Source: Gammaproteobacteria bacterium (GTDB taxonomy: Bacteria > Pseudomonadota > Gammaproteobacteria > Pseudomonadales > Pseudohongiellaceae). From it: DNA of 64,000 nt. Position numbers and translations under genes: made by a program. The stretch lies in the NCBI GenBank assembly GCA_021773355.1, contig JAJFKE010000031.1, positions 186,001 through 250,000 on the forward strand, written 5' to 3'. Of the stretch, positions 55,839-64,000 are shown in pieces (the stretch's first letter is position 1; each line of letters begins with the position of its first letter). The notes under the pieces were generated by a model that ran no database searches, was not told the origin of the DNA, and worked only from the letters and a program-made list of their open reading frames with translations.

Positions 55839-56215
55839 TTAGCATTCCCCGTTTAAATTTAAATTATTTTGCTAAGGCCGACCCTGCATAAGCACATGAA
55901 CAACTATCACATTACGCCCTACACTTCTTTTCGGAAAAACAAGCCAGCTTTGAAGCTTGGACACTCTAAAGCCTGCGTCCTTGAGCTTACTTCCCATTAG
56001 ACGTTACAGCACGGATAAAGTTACAACAACGGACTTTGCCATATTAATACCCTTGCCTGAATCTAAGCTGAACAGGACCTTTGCGGGCCAATAATTGCTA
56101 CCATCTGAGCAGAATCTATTTAAACATTAAAGAATTGGCAACAACTGTTCGACTCATCTCCATGAGCTGACTAATATCGCCCATAACAAGTGAAGAGAGC
56201 CCTGAGAATCCCAAG
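55839..56215. other. intergenic region, no feature found
   Basis: This 377-bp stretch contains an A+T-rich GTTTAAATTTAAAT near its left end and no open frame with family features. It may hold promoters for the lipoprotein gene and for the broken symporter gene. Confidence 0.4.
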
Positions 56216-57339
56216 ATGTTAGCCAATTTCAATAGTTTGTTTCCCCTATGGGCACTTGTGATATCAACTATTGCATTTTTCTATGACGCGCCCTTCGTCG
56301 CTCTAAACGCTGCCATAGTACCGCTACTGGCCGCCGTCATGTTTTTAATGGGCATGACCTTACATAAGTCAGACTTTCAGCGCATCGCACAGAATCCCAA
56401 GCCAGTGTTTGTGGGGGTTATTCTACAATTCCTGTTGATGCCTGTTCTAGCACTAACTTTTTCTAATATGCTGCAACTATCTAATCAATTAACCATTGGC
56501 ATGGTTCTGGTTGGTAGTTGTGCAGGCGGCACTGCTTCCAATGTAGTCTGTTATTTGGCCAAGGGAGATGTGGCACTTTCTATCAGCATGACTATGACTT
56601 CAACGCAATAGGCGTATTTGCAACCCCTCTGCTGTGCTCCTTTTATTTAGCAGAAACAATCACAGTTGATACCTGGGCTATGTTACTTATGGAGCCTCTG
56701 AACAAGTCTATGGCCACTCTGCGGGTGTCTGGCGCGCGCTGAAGCAAGGCGTCGTGCGCAGGTAATGGTTATTCCATTGCCAAGTGCAACAACGCAGCAG
56801 TACGGCGCCTGCTTAGGCCCCGCCCAGAGGGGCCATAGACTTGTTCAGAGGCTCCATAGCATTCTACAGATAGTTTTTATTCCTGTTTTGCTCGGATTCG
56901 CTGGAAAAAATTTTTCAGCAAGCAAGTACAGAGAGTTGAAAATCTGATCCCCACGGTATCCGTACTGATAATTCTATTAATCATAAGCATCGTAGTTGTT
57001 CTAAATGCCGGCCGACTATTAGATGTAGGCCTGGTTACATTGGTCGCGGTGGTATTGCACAATTTATCCGGTTTCACGGGCGGCTTTTATGTGAGTCGCT
57101 TGTTTGGTCTGGATTTGCGGCAAAGCCAGACTATAGCGATAGAAGTTGGTATGCAGAATTCCGGTTTGGCTGTCGCCCTGGCTACGCAGTTTTTCTCAGC
57201 GACTGCGGCTCTTCCTGGCGCACTATTTAGTGTGTGGCACAATATTAGCGGCTCCCTATTAGCATCCATTTGGGGTCGAAACAGGACCTCGCTCGAATAT
57301 ATTTTACGCGATGAGGAAGCAAAGCGACTAACTCCGTGA
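56216..57339 (+). pseudogene. bile acid:sodium symporter (BASS) family gene, broken by two frameshifts and a repeat insertion
   Basis: Three pieces together give one BASS transporter: 56216-56611 (MLANFNSLFPLWALV to DVALSISMTMTST), 56603-56689 (GVFATPLLCSFYLAETITVDTWAMLL) and 56859-57339 (SILQIVFIPVLLGF then LIPTVSVLIILLIISIVVVLN to NISGSLLASIWGR). A one-base loss near 56606 gives an early TAG; repeat copy 3 is inserted at 56690-56856; a second frameshift lies in the A6T5 run near 56907-56917. The piece order and family motifs (LMGMTLHKSDF, GSCAGGTASNVVCYLAKGDVALS, EVGMQNSGLAVALA) are intact. Not functional as it stands. Confidence 0.9.
56690..56856. repeat. MITE-like inverted-repeat element, copy 3 (167 bp)
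   Basis: The 26-bp ends (56690-56715 and 56831-56856) are perfect inverted repeats beginning TGGAGCCTCTGAACAAG. TA flanks both sides (56688-56689 and 56857-56858). Removing the element and one TA restores the symporter reading frame across the site (MLL then SILQ), which proves insertion with TA duplication. The interior has the GCCCC...GGGGCC pair shared with other copies. This is the cleanest and probably youngest copy. Confidence 0.92.
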
Positions 57340-57422
57340 CTCAAGCATTCATCCTGATTTACGGCCTACGACAAGATTAGCGCATATTTTTGAGCTATCC
57401 ATTAAATAATTAATTGTCACGC

Positions 57423-57450
57423 TTGACATATTTTCTGAGAAGATTAAAAT
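57423..57450 (+). promoter_or_regulatory. promoter of a small transcription unit
   Basis: A perfect TTGACA (57423-57428), 16-bp spacer and TAAAAT (57445-57450). It starts a unit of about 210 nt that ends at the terminator at 57631-57669. Confidence 0.65.
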
Positions 57451-57486
57451 TCGCGCATCAAAAATTAATTACTATTTGTGAAGACA

Positions 57487-57591
57487 ATGAACATTCAAAC
57501 GATTCTCAACACGATGCCAGCGGCTATGACCATTCTCGGTCATCAGTTCTGTTCGCGTGTGGTGAAGAATTGGGGGACCTGCTTGGAGTGA
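57487..57591 (+). CDS. possible 34-residue peptide in a small transcription unit
   Basis: ATG to TGA gives a peptide starting MNIQTILNTMPAAMTILGHQ and ending NWGTCLE. GAAG lies 3-4 bp before the ATG, a weak RBS. It is placed between a good promoter and a strong terminator, so the transcript is probably real; whether it is a peptide or a small RNA is open. Confidence 0.35.
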   Translation: MNIQTILNTMPAAMTILGHQFCSRVVKNWGTCLE

Positions 57592-57630
57592 ATTTCTGAC
57601 AAATAATCGATTAGCAATCGAATTAAAGAA

Positions 57631-57669
57631 AAGACCTCTAAGTTTTAGAACCTAGAGGTCTTTTTTTTT
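57631..57669 (+). terminator. Rho-independent terminator of the small transcription unit
   Basis: GACCTCTA (57633-57640) pairs with TAGAGGTC (57653-57660), extended by AA/TT, and is followed by nine T (57661-57669). It closes the unit upstream of the MFS gene. Confidence 0.88.
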
Positions 57670-57720
57670 GCTTAAACTTTTTTTGAATACTCTCACTCGT
57701 GTGGGTACTGGGGAACTATT

Positions 57721-58923
57721 GTGCGTAGAAAACTGCACAAAAATATTAACATAATCTATGGCCTGGCTTTTTTTCACAGCTTCTTGGTCATCGTTCCAGT
57801 TATTGTGCCTTTCTTCATATCGAAAGGCCTCAGCCTTGCGGACATTTTTTACCTGCAGGCAGTGTTCGCTACGGCTGTCGTAGTGTTTGAAGCGCCATCT
57901 GGTTACTTCGCCGACGTATTTGGTCGCAAGACTGCTCTGTTGATCGGTAGTGTTATCCATGGTCTCGGATATTTGATTTTGAATTTCGCGGACGATCTAA
58001 CTAGCCTGATCGTGTTTGAGGTCATTGTCGGAATTGCTGCCAGTCTAATTTCAGGAGCAGATCTGGCGCTGCTATATGACACTCAAAAAGCTACAAATAG
58101 TGCAGCTGAAAACGAGCACAGCAAAGCAATTGCACACTTAGGATTTTTCAAAAGCAGTGCTGAAGGTTTAGGTGCGTTGCTGGGTGGCGCCTTGGTACTT
58201 TGGTCGTTCGAACTAATGGTGATTGTTCAATCTGCAGCGGCATGGATGTGCTTGCTCCTGGCATTGTTTGTAATTGAACCTCCGTACAAGAAATCGGAAG
58301 CTGAAGCCAATCGAATTCAGATCACTGAAATATTACGACATCTGTTTACCAGTGATCCTGTTCTAAGAAACGTGGTAATTGCGATTCCTCTGTACAGCCT
58401 GGCGACATTTCATGTTGCCTGGTTAATGCAACCCTATTGGGAGGCACAAGGAATTTCTCTGGCTATGTTTGGTTTGCTCTGGTTTTCCCAGAGCCTGGTG
58501 GTTGCAGCGGCAGCAAGGTTTAGTTTCGTAATCGAACGCAGGCAGGGAGCCGTATTTTCATTGGTCTTAATGGGAGTACTACCGATTGCAGGACATTTTG
58601 GCATGGCCTGGGTGCAGGGCTGGCCAGGCATTCTGATTGGCTTACTACTGTTTGCCTGCCGTGGTATGAACCAGGTCATTCTGGTAAATGCCATGAACCG
58701 CCGTGTACCTAGTGAATTTCGGGCAACAGCAAACTCGTTTAGCAGTTTTCTGTTTCGGCTTGCATTTATCACCACCGGTCCGGTGGTTGGTTATCTGGCC
58801 GAAGCCAAAGGATTGGAGACCACATTGAAGCTGCTTGGATTGTCATCAATTCTGCTATTCGTCTTGGTGATGGTTCCGCTGATTAAGTCAGTTAGAGCAA
58901 TTCCGCAGCAAGTAGCTGCATAG
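57721..58923 (+). CDS. MFS transporter
   Basis: A 400-residue protein with about 12 membrane helices. The MFS loop 2-3 motif is APSGYFADVFGRKTALLIGS (residues 58-77). Other segments: EVIVGIAASLISGADLALLYDT and MNRRVPSEFRATANSFSSFLFR, typical of drug- or metabolite-efflux subfamilies. Start is GTG with GGGGA 7 bp upstream. It is flanked by terminators on both sides and therefore monocistronic. Substrate unknown. Confidence 0.88.
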   Translation: MRRKLHKNINIIYGLAFFHSFLVIVPVIVPFFISKGLSLADIFYLQAVFATAVVVFEAPSGYFADVFGRKTALLIGSVIHGLGYLILNFADDLTSLIVFEVIVGIAASLISGADLALLYDTQKATNSAAENEHSKAIAHLGFFKSSAEGLGALLGGALVLWSFELMVIVQSAAAWMCLLLALFVIEPPYKKSEAEANRIQITEILRHLFTSDPVLRNVVIAIPLYSLATFHVAWLMQPYWEAQGISLAMFGLLWFSQSLVVAAAARFSFVIERRQGAVFSLVLMGVLPIAGHFGMAWVQGWPGILIGLLLFACRGMNQVILVNAMNRRVPSEFRATANSFSSFLFRLAFITTGPVVGYLAEAKGLETTLKLLGLSSILLFVLVMVPLIKSVRAIPQQVAA

Positions 58924-58938
58924 ATCCTCCCCCCGCTA

Positions 58939-58993
58939 GGGGGTAATCGCTCACAAATCCCCCCCCCCCGTGAGTGATTACCCCCATTTTTTT
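58939..58993 (+). terminator. Rho-independent terminator of the MFS gene, with an 11-C loop
   Basis: GGGGGTAATCGCTCAC (58939-58954) pairs with GTGAGTGATTACCCCC (58970-58985), one G-T pair, and is followed by ATTTTTTT. The loop is AAAT plus a run of 11 C (58959-58969), a slippage-prone tract. Confidence 0.9.
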
Positions 58994-59687
<694 letters not shown>

Positions 59688-59700
59688 GGAAACCAATAAA

Positions 59701-61011
59701 ATGACAAATAAAATATTCAATCGCAAAACTTTAGTGTTGGCATTTCTGTGCCTAATTCCAAGCGTGGCTTCAGCCCAAGATGGAGCCATCGATGGCGCCA
59801 ATACCGCCTGGATTTTAACGTCCACTGCCCTGGTGCTGTTTATGACACTGCCGGGCTTGGCTTTGTTCTATGGTGGTCTAGTCAGAACACGAAACGTGCT
59901 TTCGGTTCTGATGCAATGCTTCGCCATCGCTGTGGTTATTTCGATTTTGTGGCTACTTGTTGGATACAGTATCGCCTTCGGTCCATCTGAATCTGCTTAT
60001 TGGGGAGGACTGAGCAAAGCCATGTTTAGCGGTGTGGTAGTGGATTCGGTAGCCGGTGATATACCGGAAACTGTATTTGCTTCATTTCAGATGACCTTTG
60101 CCATTATTACTCCTGCCTTAATCGTGGGTGCTTTTGCCGAAAGAATTAAATTTTCTGCGATGTTACTGTTTTCAGTGCTGTGGACATTGTTTGTCTATTT
60201 CCCGGTGGCAAACTGGGTATGGGGCGGCGGCTGGTTGGGTCAGATGGGTCTGATAGATTTTGCTGGCGGAACAGTAGTTCACGTTACCGCCGGTGTCGGC
60301 GCCCTGGTTACCGCATTGGTCATCGGTCAACGTGAAGGTTTTCCAGACACACCAATGATGCCCCATAACCTGACCATGAGTTTCACCGGAGCCGCTATGC
60401 TCTGGGTGGGCTGGTTTGGATTCAATGCAGGCAGTGCTCTGGCCGCCGATGGCAGTGCTGGTATGGCTATGTTCGTCACCCATATTTCGGCAGCAACCGG
60501 TGCCTTGACCTGGATGGTCATAGAATGGATTAAATATGGTAAACCAAGCGGTCTCGGCGCCATCACCGGTATGGTCGCGGGTCTGGCGACAATCACCCCG
60601 GCTTCCGGCTCCGTGGGCCCAGCGGGAGGCTTGATAGTTGGACTTTGTGGCGGCGTCATTTGTTATTTCGCCACGACCTACTTAAAACAGAAAGTTAGGA
60701 TCGACGACTCTTTAGACGTGTTTCCCGTACACGGCGTTGGTGGCATGGTGGGCACCTTACTCGCAGGAATTTTAGTATCGGGAAATTTAGGCATCTTCAG
60801 TGGCAACGGTTTCGCCGAAGGCACTAGCATGGGCTCCCAGGTCACGGTGCAAATCATAGGCATTTTGTCCGTTGCAGGCTATACCGCCATACTTACGTTC
60901 ATACTGTTGAAAATAGTAGGCTTTGTAACCTCAGGTATTCGGGTCACGCAGGAACAAGAACAGGTGGGACTGGATATCACAGATCATGATGAAAAGGGCT
61001 ATGCTATGTAA
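59701..61011 (+). CDS. amtB: ammonium transporter AmtB
   Basis: A 436-residue protein with a signal peptide (IFNRKTLVLAFLCLIPSVASAQ) and about 11 helices: FMTLPGLALFYGGLVRTRNVLSV, FAERIKFSAMLLFSVLW, PHNLTMSFTGAAMLWVGWFGFNAGS and DVFPVHGVGGMVGTLLAGIL. The twin histidines of the pore are represented in the VVHVTAGVG and PVHGVGG segments. It takes up ammonium and is controlled by GlnK. Start at MTNKIFNRK matches the family and lies just after glnK. Confidence 0.97.
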   Translation: MTNKIFNRKTLVLAFLCLIPSVASAQDGAIDGANTAWILTSTALVLFMTLPGLALFYGGLVRTRNVLSVLMQCFAIAVVISILWLLVGYSIAFGPSESAYWGGLSKAMFSGVVVDSVAGDIPETVFASFQMTFAIITPALIVGAFAERIKFSAMLLFSVLWTLFVYFPVANWVWGGGWLGQMGLIDFAGGTVVHVTAGVGALVTALVIGQREGFPDTPMMPHNLTMSFTGAAMLWVGWFGFNAGSALAADGSAGMAMFVTHISAATGALTWMVIEWIKYGKPSGLGAITGMVAGLATITPASGSVGPAGGLIVGLCGGVICYFATTYLKQKVRIDDSLDVFPVHGVGGMVGTLLAGILVSGNLGIFSGNGFAEGTSMGSQVTVQIIGILSVAGYTAILTFILLKIVGFVTSGIRVTQEQEQVGLDITDHDEKGYAM

Positions 61012-61032
61012 GCAGTAGAGCCTACGAATAAG

Positions 61033-61067
61033 AAGCCGGTATGGAGCGATCTACTGCCGGCTTTTTT
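61033..61067 (+). terminator. Rho-independent terminator of glnK-amtB
   Basis: AAGCCGG (61033-61039) pairs with CCGGCTT (61057-61063), and six T follow (61062-61067). It ends the glnK-amtB operon 22 bp after the stop. Confidence 0.85.
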
Positions 61068-61395
61068 GTGCCCTGCTGACTATTACTCTTAGTCGTAATC
61101 GTGTAATTAGGCGGGTTCGGAAGCAGGTCGCTATTACTGTCTACCCGCCACGTGCAATTGCTTAATCAATAGCATTGCCATTTTCCATCTGTTCCATTAT
61201 TAGGACACCTAGTGTCCCAATTACGTAAATATTGAATCATTTGCTCAATCACCGATTTTTTAACTTCAATTAAAACAAAGCCTTATCTTGTGGCATAGTA
61301 ATTGCGTCTACATACTTGTTGATTACCCTAGCAACGAAATAAAAGCTGGCTTCAGGACACTTCCTCAACCTCAAATTAGGGAAAGCAATAAGCCC
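61068..61395. other. intergenic region upstream of the FtsX-type permease
   Basis: This 328-bp region has a strong palindrome at 61199-61221, described separately. An AT-rich stretch follows (61222-61300). An open frame continuous with the permease starts at 61288 but has no better start than 61396. Confidence 0.5.
61199..61221. promoter_or_regulatory. operator-like palindrome before the FtsX-type permease
   Basis: GGACACCTAGTGTCC (61203-61217) is a 6-bp arm palindrome around CTA, extended by ATTA and CAAT to 23 bp with one mismatched pair. No T-run follows, so it is not a terminator. It lies 175 bp before the permease gene. It could bind a dimeric regulator; no regulator gene is adjacent in the window. 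Confidence 0.55.
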
Positions 61396-63855
61396 ATGTG
61401 GAATTTAACCTATAACCTGCGCTTACTGCGCAAGAACCTGAGTTTTGTTGCTGTTTGTGTGTTGGTGATGGCGTTGGGCATAGCTCTGTCGATTACCATG
61501 TATTCGACTATAACTACTGTTGCCTATCAGGCACTGCCCTATCCTGATGGCGATAAATATGTTGCTCTTCACAAGCTTGATCGGGATACCGGCTTCCTAG
61601 ATTACTCAGGCTTTGATAACTATACCTATCAATACTTCCTGCAGACTGAGCTGCAGAATTTCAAAACCTTTGGTGGTGTCGCAAATTCGAATGTGACACT
61701 TAGCGACGGAGAAATTGCCGAACAATTCTATGCCGCCAACATCAGCCCTAGTCTTTTACAAGTCACCGCCGTCGAACCCTTGTTAGGGCGTGGCTTATTA
61801 GCAAGTGATGACCAGCCGGGTGCCGAGTTGGCTGCCTTAATCTCCTACGAAGTGTGGCAAAATTACTATGCTGGTAGAGTAGATATTGTAGGTCTCACTA
61901 GTCGCATTGACGGCAGGCCTTACACGATTGTGGGAGTGATGCCGCAAGGTTTTACTTATCCTACATCTCACCAACTCTGGCTGCCTCTGCAAGCGCCAAG
62001 CAATGCCGAGCCGACTGCCGGAAGGAACGTCGAACTCTTAGGAATACTCGCAAACGACGCCAGTTTAGAATCTGCTGCTGTCGAGGCGAATTCCCTGATG
62101 TTACAACTAAGCGAGCGTTTACCGGAGTATTACAGCAGTAGTAATGGTGCTGCGGTGCTGCCCTACACCAGAGCTCAAGTGGGGCTCATGATGACTTTTC
62201 ATATGCTAACAGCCATGACAGTCATTATGTTGCTGCTAGTGTGCCTTAATGTAACTAACTTGTTAGTGGTACGTACTAATGAGCGAGTAGAGGAATTGGC
62301 TATTCGTAGTGCACTGGGAGCCACACGCTGGTGGATAATTCAGGCAGTTCTGCTGGATTCACTATTGATTTGTCTGCTGAGCTCACTATTCGGCATTGTC
62401 CTTGCGGATATGGGCATGCAATTCATTCACTCCATCGTGCTAGAAGCTGTTTCGGTTTCAAGATCTTCTTTACCGTTTTGGATGGTATTCGATTGGGATT
62501 TAAGCACCGCTTTTACGGCCATTTTGATTACTTTGATAATTTGGCTGTTTTCCGGGGGCTTGGCGGCATGGCAAGTATTTCGTCAGGATATCAACATTGT
62601 TTTAGAGAGCAGTAGTGGCAAATCAGCGGCCAAAGGCAAGATGATTGGCAGCGCCATTTTGGTGAGCTTTGAAACAATCTTTTCCTTTTTTCTACTGGTT
62701 CTCTGCGGTGTTCTTATTGGAACCACAACAGATCGAACCAATGTGAATTATGGCACCGCCACTGAAGGCTATTTAACGGGTAGGGTCAGCTTACCAGCAT
62801 CGGCCTACCCAGACAGTAACTCACAGGAACTCTACAGACAAAGCTTGCAACAGGAATTATTGAAGCAAACAGGAATTGAGGCCGTGAGCTTCGTAACAGC
62901 GTTGCCTAGCCAATACGGAATCGAGACTAGCTACACTCTCGAAGACCGTGATTTGTTTGTCGATGGTCAGTACCCTAACCAGGGAATTATTCAGGTAACA
63001 CCGGACTATTTCGAAGTCATGGCAGTCCCATTGCTTGCTGGCCGAGCATTCAACGTCACGGATACAGGTGATTCTCAGCAAGTTGCGATCATCAATGCTG
63101 CGTTTGCAACACAAATGTGGGGCGATCAATCGAATCCTGAACAGGCTTCATTAGGTCAACGAATACAAATTAATCCCCAGTTCGCCACTGCTGAATGGTT
63201 AACTATTGTGGGCGTGACCACCCATATTGTTCAATCAAACCCGCAAGATGGCAGAGTCAACCTGCCAAGTATATACCGACCAATTTCACAGAACTCGCCC
63301 GCTCAGACCACTGGCACTTCTTTTTCCATTGTTCTTAAAGTGGATGGCATTCCAGAATCTTACCGTCAAGCTCTACAGCTGGCGGCGGTACGCGTGGACC
63401 GCGATATACCTATTAGTAATATTTCTAATTTGACAGATGTGCTGACCGCAGCAGGAGCAGCAATGGGATTTTTAACCCAAATGTTTTCCAATATTTCATT
63501 TGTTGCACTGGTTCTGGCCGTGACTGGCATCTATGCCATTGTTTCGAGATCGGTACGGCAGCGGACTAGGGAAATAGGTATTCGCCGTGCGCTGGGATCA
63601 AGCAACGGTAAAGTACTTTGGGTGTTTATCAGACAAGGTCTCAATTATCTGTTCATCGGACTAGTGATAGGGGGAGGCGGTGCTGTACTAGCCTCTAATG
63701 CTATGGCCAGCATTTTTGTTGGCTTAGAAAACTGGCTGCCGGGAGTATTCATTGCTGTGAGTCTAGGGCTCGGCATGTTGATATTCGTAGCGTCCTACAA
63801 TCCCGCTCGCAAATTAATTGCCTTGGAACCTGGTATTGCATTGCGTAACGAATGA
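61396..63855 (+). CDS. MacB/FtsX-type ABC transporter permease (ADOP type)
   Basis: An 819-residue protein. The plan is helix 1 (LSFVAVCVLVMALGIALSITMYSTI), a MacB periplasmic core (PDGDKYVALHKL to about residue 260), three helices with an FtsX domain (ELAIRSALGATRWWIIQAVLLDS), a second periplasmic core (about 440-680) and a second FtsX domain (VALVLAVTGIYAIVSRSVRQRTREIGIRRALGSSNGKVL). This duplicated layout matches ADOP permeases, which pair with a separate ATPase for export of macrolides, peptides or lipids. No ATPase gene is seen in the window; one may follow beyond the right edge. The start at MWNLTYN is preferred over 61288. Confidence 0.88.
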   Translation: MWNLTYNLRLLRKNLSFVAVCVLVMALGIALSITMYSTITTVAYQALPYPDGDKYVALHKLDRDTGFLDYSGFDNYTYQYFLQTELQNFKTFGGVANSNVTLSDGEIAEQFYAANISPSLLQVTAVEPLLGRGLLASDDQPGAELAALISYEVWQNYYAGRVDIVGLTSRIDGRPYTIVGVMPQGFTYPTSHQLWLPLQAPSNAEPTAGRNVELLGILANDASLESAAVEANSLMLQLSERLPEYYSSSNGAAVLPYTRAQVGLMMTFHMLTAMTVIMLLLVCLNVTNLLVVRTNERVEELAIRSALGATRWWIIQAVLLDSLLICLLSSLFGIVLADMGMQFIHSIVLEAVSVSRSSLPFWMVFDWDLSTAFTAILITLIIWLFSGGLAAWQVFRQDINIVLESSSGKSAAKGKMIGSAILVSFETIFSFFLLVLCGVLIGTTTDRTNVNYGTATEGYLTGRVSLPASAYPDSNSQELYRQSLQQELLKQTGIEAVSFVTALPSQYGIETSYTLEDRDLFVDGQYPNQGIIQVTPDYFEVMAVPLLAGRAFNVTDTGDSQQVAIINAAFATQMWGDQSNPEQASLGQRIQINPQFATAEWLTIVGVTTHIVQSNPQDGRVNLPSIYRPISQNSPAQTTGTSFSIVLKVDGIPESYRQALQLAAVRVDRDIPISNISNLTDVLTAAGAAMGFLTQMFSNISFVALVLAVTGIYAIVSRSVRQRTREIGIRRALGSSNGKVLWVFIRQGLNYLFIGLVIGGGGAVLASNAMASIFVGLENWLPGVFIAVSLGLGMLIFVASYNPARKLIALEPGIALRNE

Positions 63856-64000
63856 CTCAAAACGGTAGAAAGTTACGGCTAGTGTAAAGTAGTGACAGAA
63901 GTTTAGTGCAAAAAACTCTCATTTATAGCCATTCACGCTCACTTTGACTCACTAGACCTGTTGACCTGGGCTGTAAATCTTTGATTAGAAAAAATGTGCC
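63856..64000. other. right edge, no feature found
   Basis: The final 145 bp after the permease stop contain no recognisable gene start or terminator. Confidence 0.4.

Noticed and set aside
56518-56947. Two short frames inside the broken symporter region
   Set aside because: They are pieces of the symporter read through the repeat and the frameshifts, not separate genes.
57414-57599. 61-codon frame overlapping the small transcription unit
   Set aside because: It starts upstream of the -35 of the promoter, so it would not be on the transcript, and has no RBS.
61288-61395. Upstream extension of the FtsX-type permease
   Set aside because: It would place 36 unrelated residues before a normal first membrane helix and lacks an RBS; the ATG at 61396 fits the family.

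Overview
The window is about 64 kb of a gammaproteobacterial chromosome, probably a free-living marine or aquatic lineage related to Cellvibrionales, Pseudohongiella or OM182. The assignment rests on gene content and order: iscRSUA-hscBA-fdx-iscX-ndk-rlmN, lptFG divergent from pepA-holC-valS, ribF-ileS-fkpB-ispH, a three-gene pntAA-pntAB-pntB operon and a long (type 2) LeuA. No phage, CRISPR array, rRNA or intact insertion sequence was found. The only RNA gene recognised is a tRNA-Leu(CAA).

Layout. 1-6.7 kb: minus-strand Fe-S assembly operon behind an IscR-type promoter, continuing into ndk and the start of rlmN. 6.7-10 kb: DinB-like protein, RNase AM-like PHP protein, zinc-ribbon protein and a secreted YYPNG-repeat protein. 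10-12.4 kb: ECF sigma factor, anti-sigma factor and a secreted coiled-coil protein. 12.4-15.9 kb: porin, FMN-binding protein, PepSY membrane protein and rhodanese operon behind a Fur-like box. 16-28 kb: leuA with a divergent Lrp-family gene, a DsbA-like isomerase, an unusual crotonase, a LytS/LytTR two-component pair, mdh, queA, tRNA-Leu, a leuB-like gene and a second LeuA-family gene. 28-32 kb: transhydrogenase operon, RDD and GFA proteins. 32-45 kb: lptFG, thioesterase, pepA-holC-valS, ispH, fkpB and ileS, with lspA absent from its usual place. 45-50 kb: ribF, then an ATP-grasp protein overlapping a two-domain acyltransferase that resembles ornithine-lipid synthase OlsF. 50-55 kb: a YdeP-like molybdopterin oxidoreductase and a second ECF sigma/anti-sigma operon with two DUF4252 proteins. 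55-64 kb: hydrolase, lipoprotein, a broken bile-acid/sodium symporter gene, a small autonomous transcription unit, an MFS transporter, glnK-amtB and a large FtsX/MacB-type permease.

The most unusual feature is a family of small non-coding repeats. They have terminal inverted repeats close to GGGACCCTCTGATTAA and are flanked by TA, like MITEs of IS630 or Tc1/mariner type. There are four complete copies (266, 180, 167 and 80 bp) and at least three solitary ends. Six genes take their stop codons from these repeats: in four the stop is TAG made from the flanking TA plus the first G of the repeat, and lptF and lptG both end in the same repeat-derived tail. One copy with perfect 26-bp ends interrupts the symporter gene, and one solitary end replaces the 5' end of a DUF1330 gene remnant.

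All calls come from reading sequence and translations without database searches. Family names rest on motifs, length and neighbours. Starts were adjusted where a later ATG or a ribosome binding site fitted the family better.
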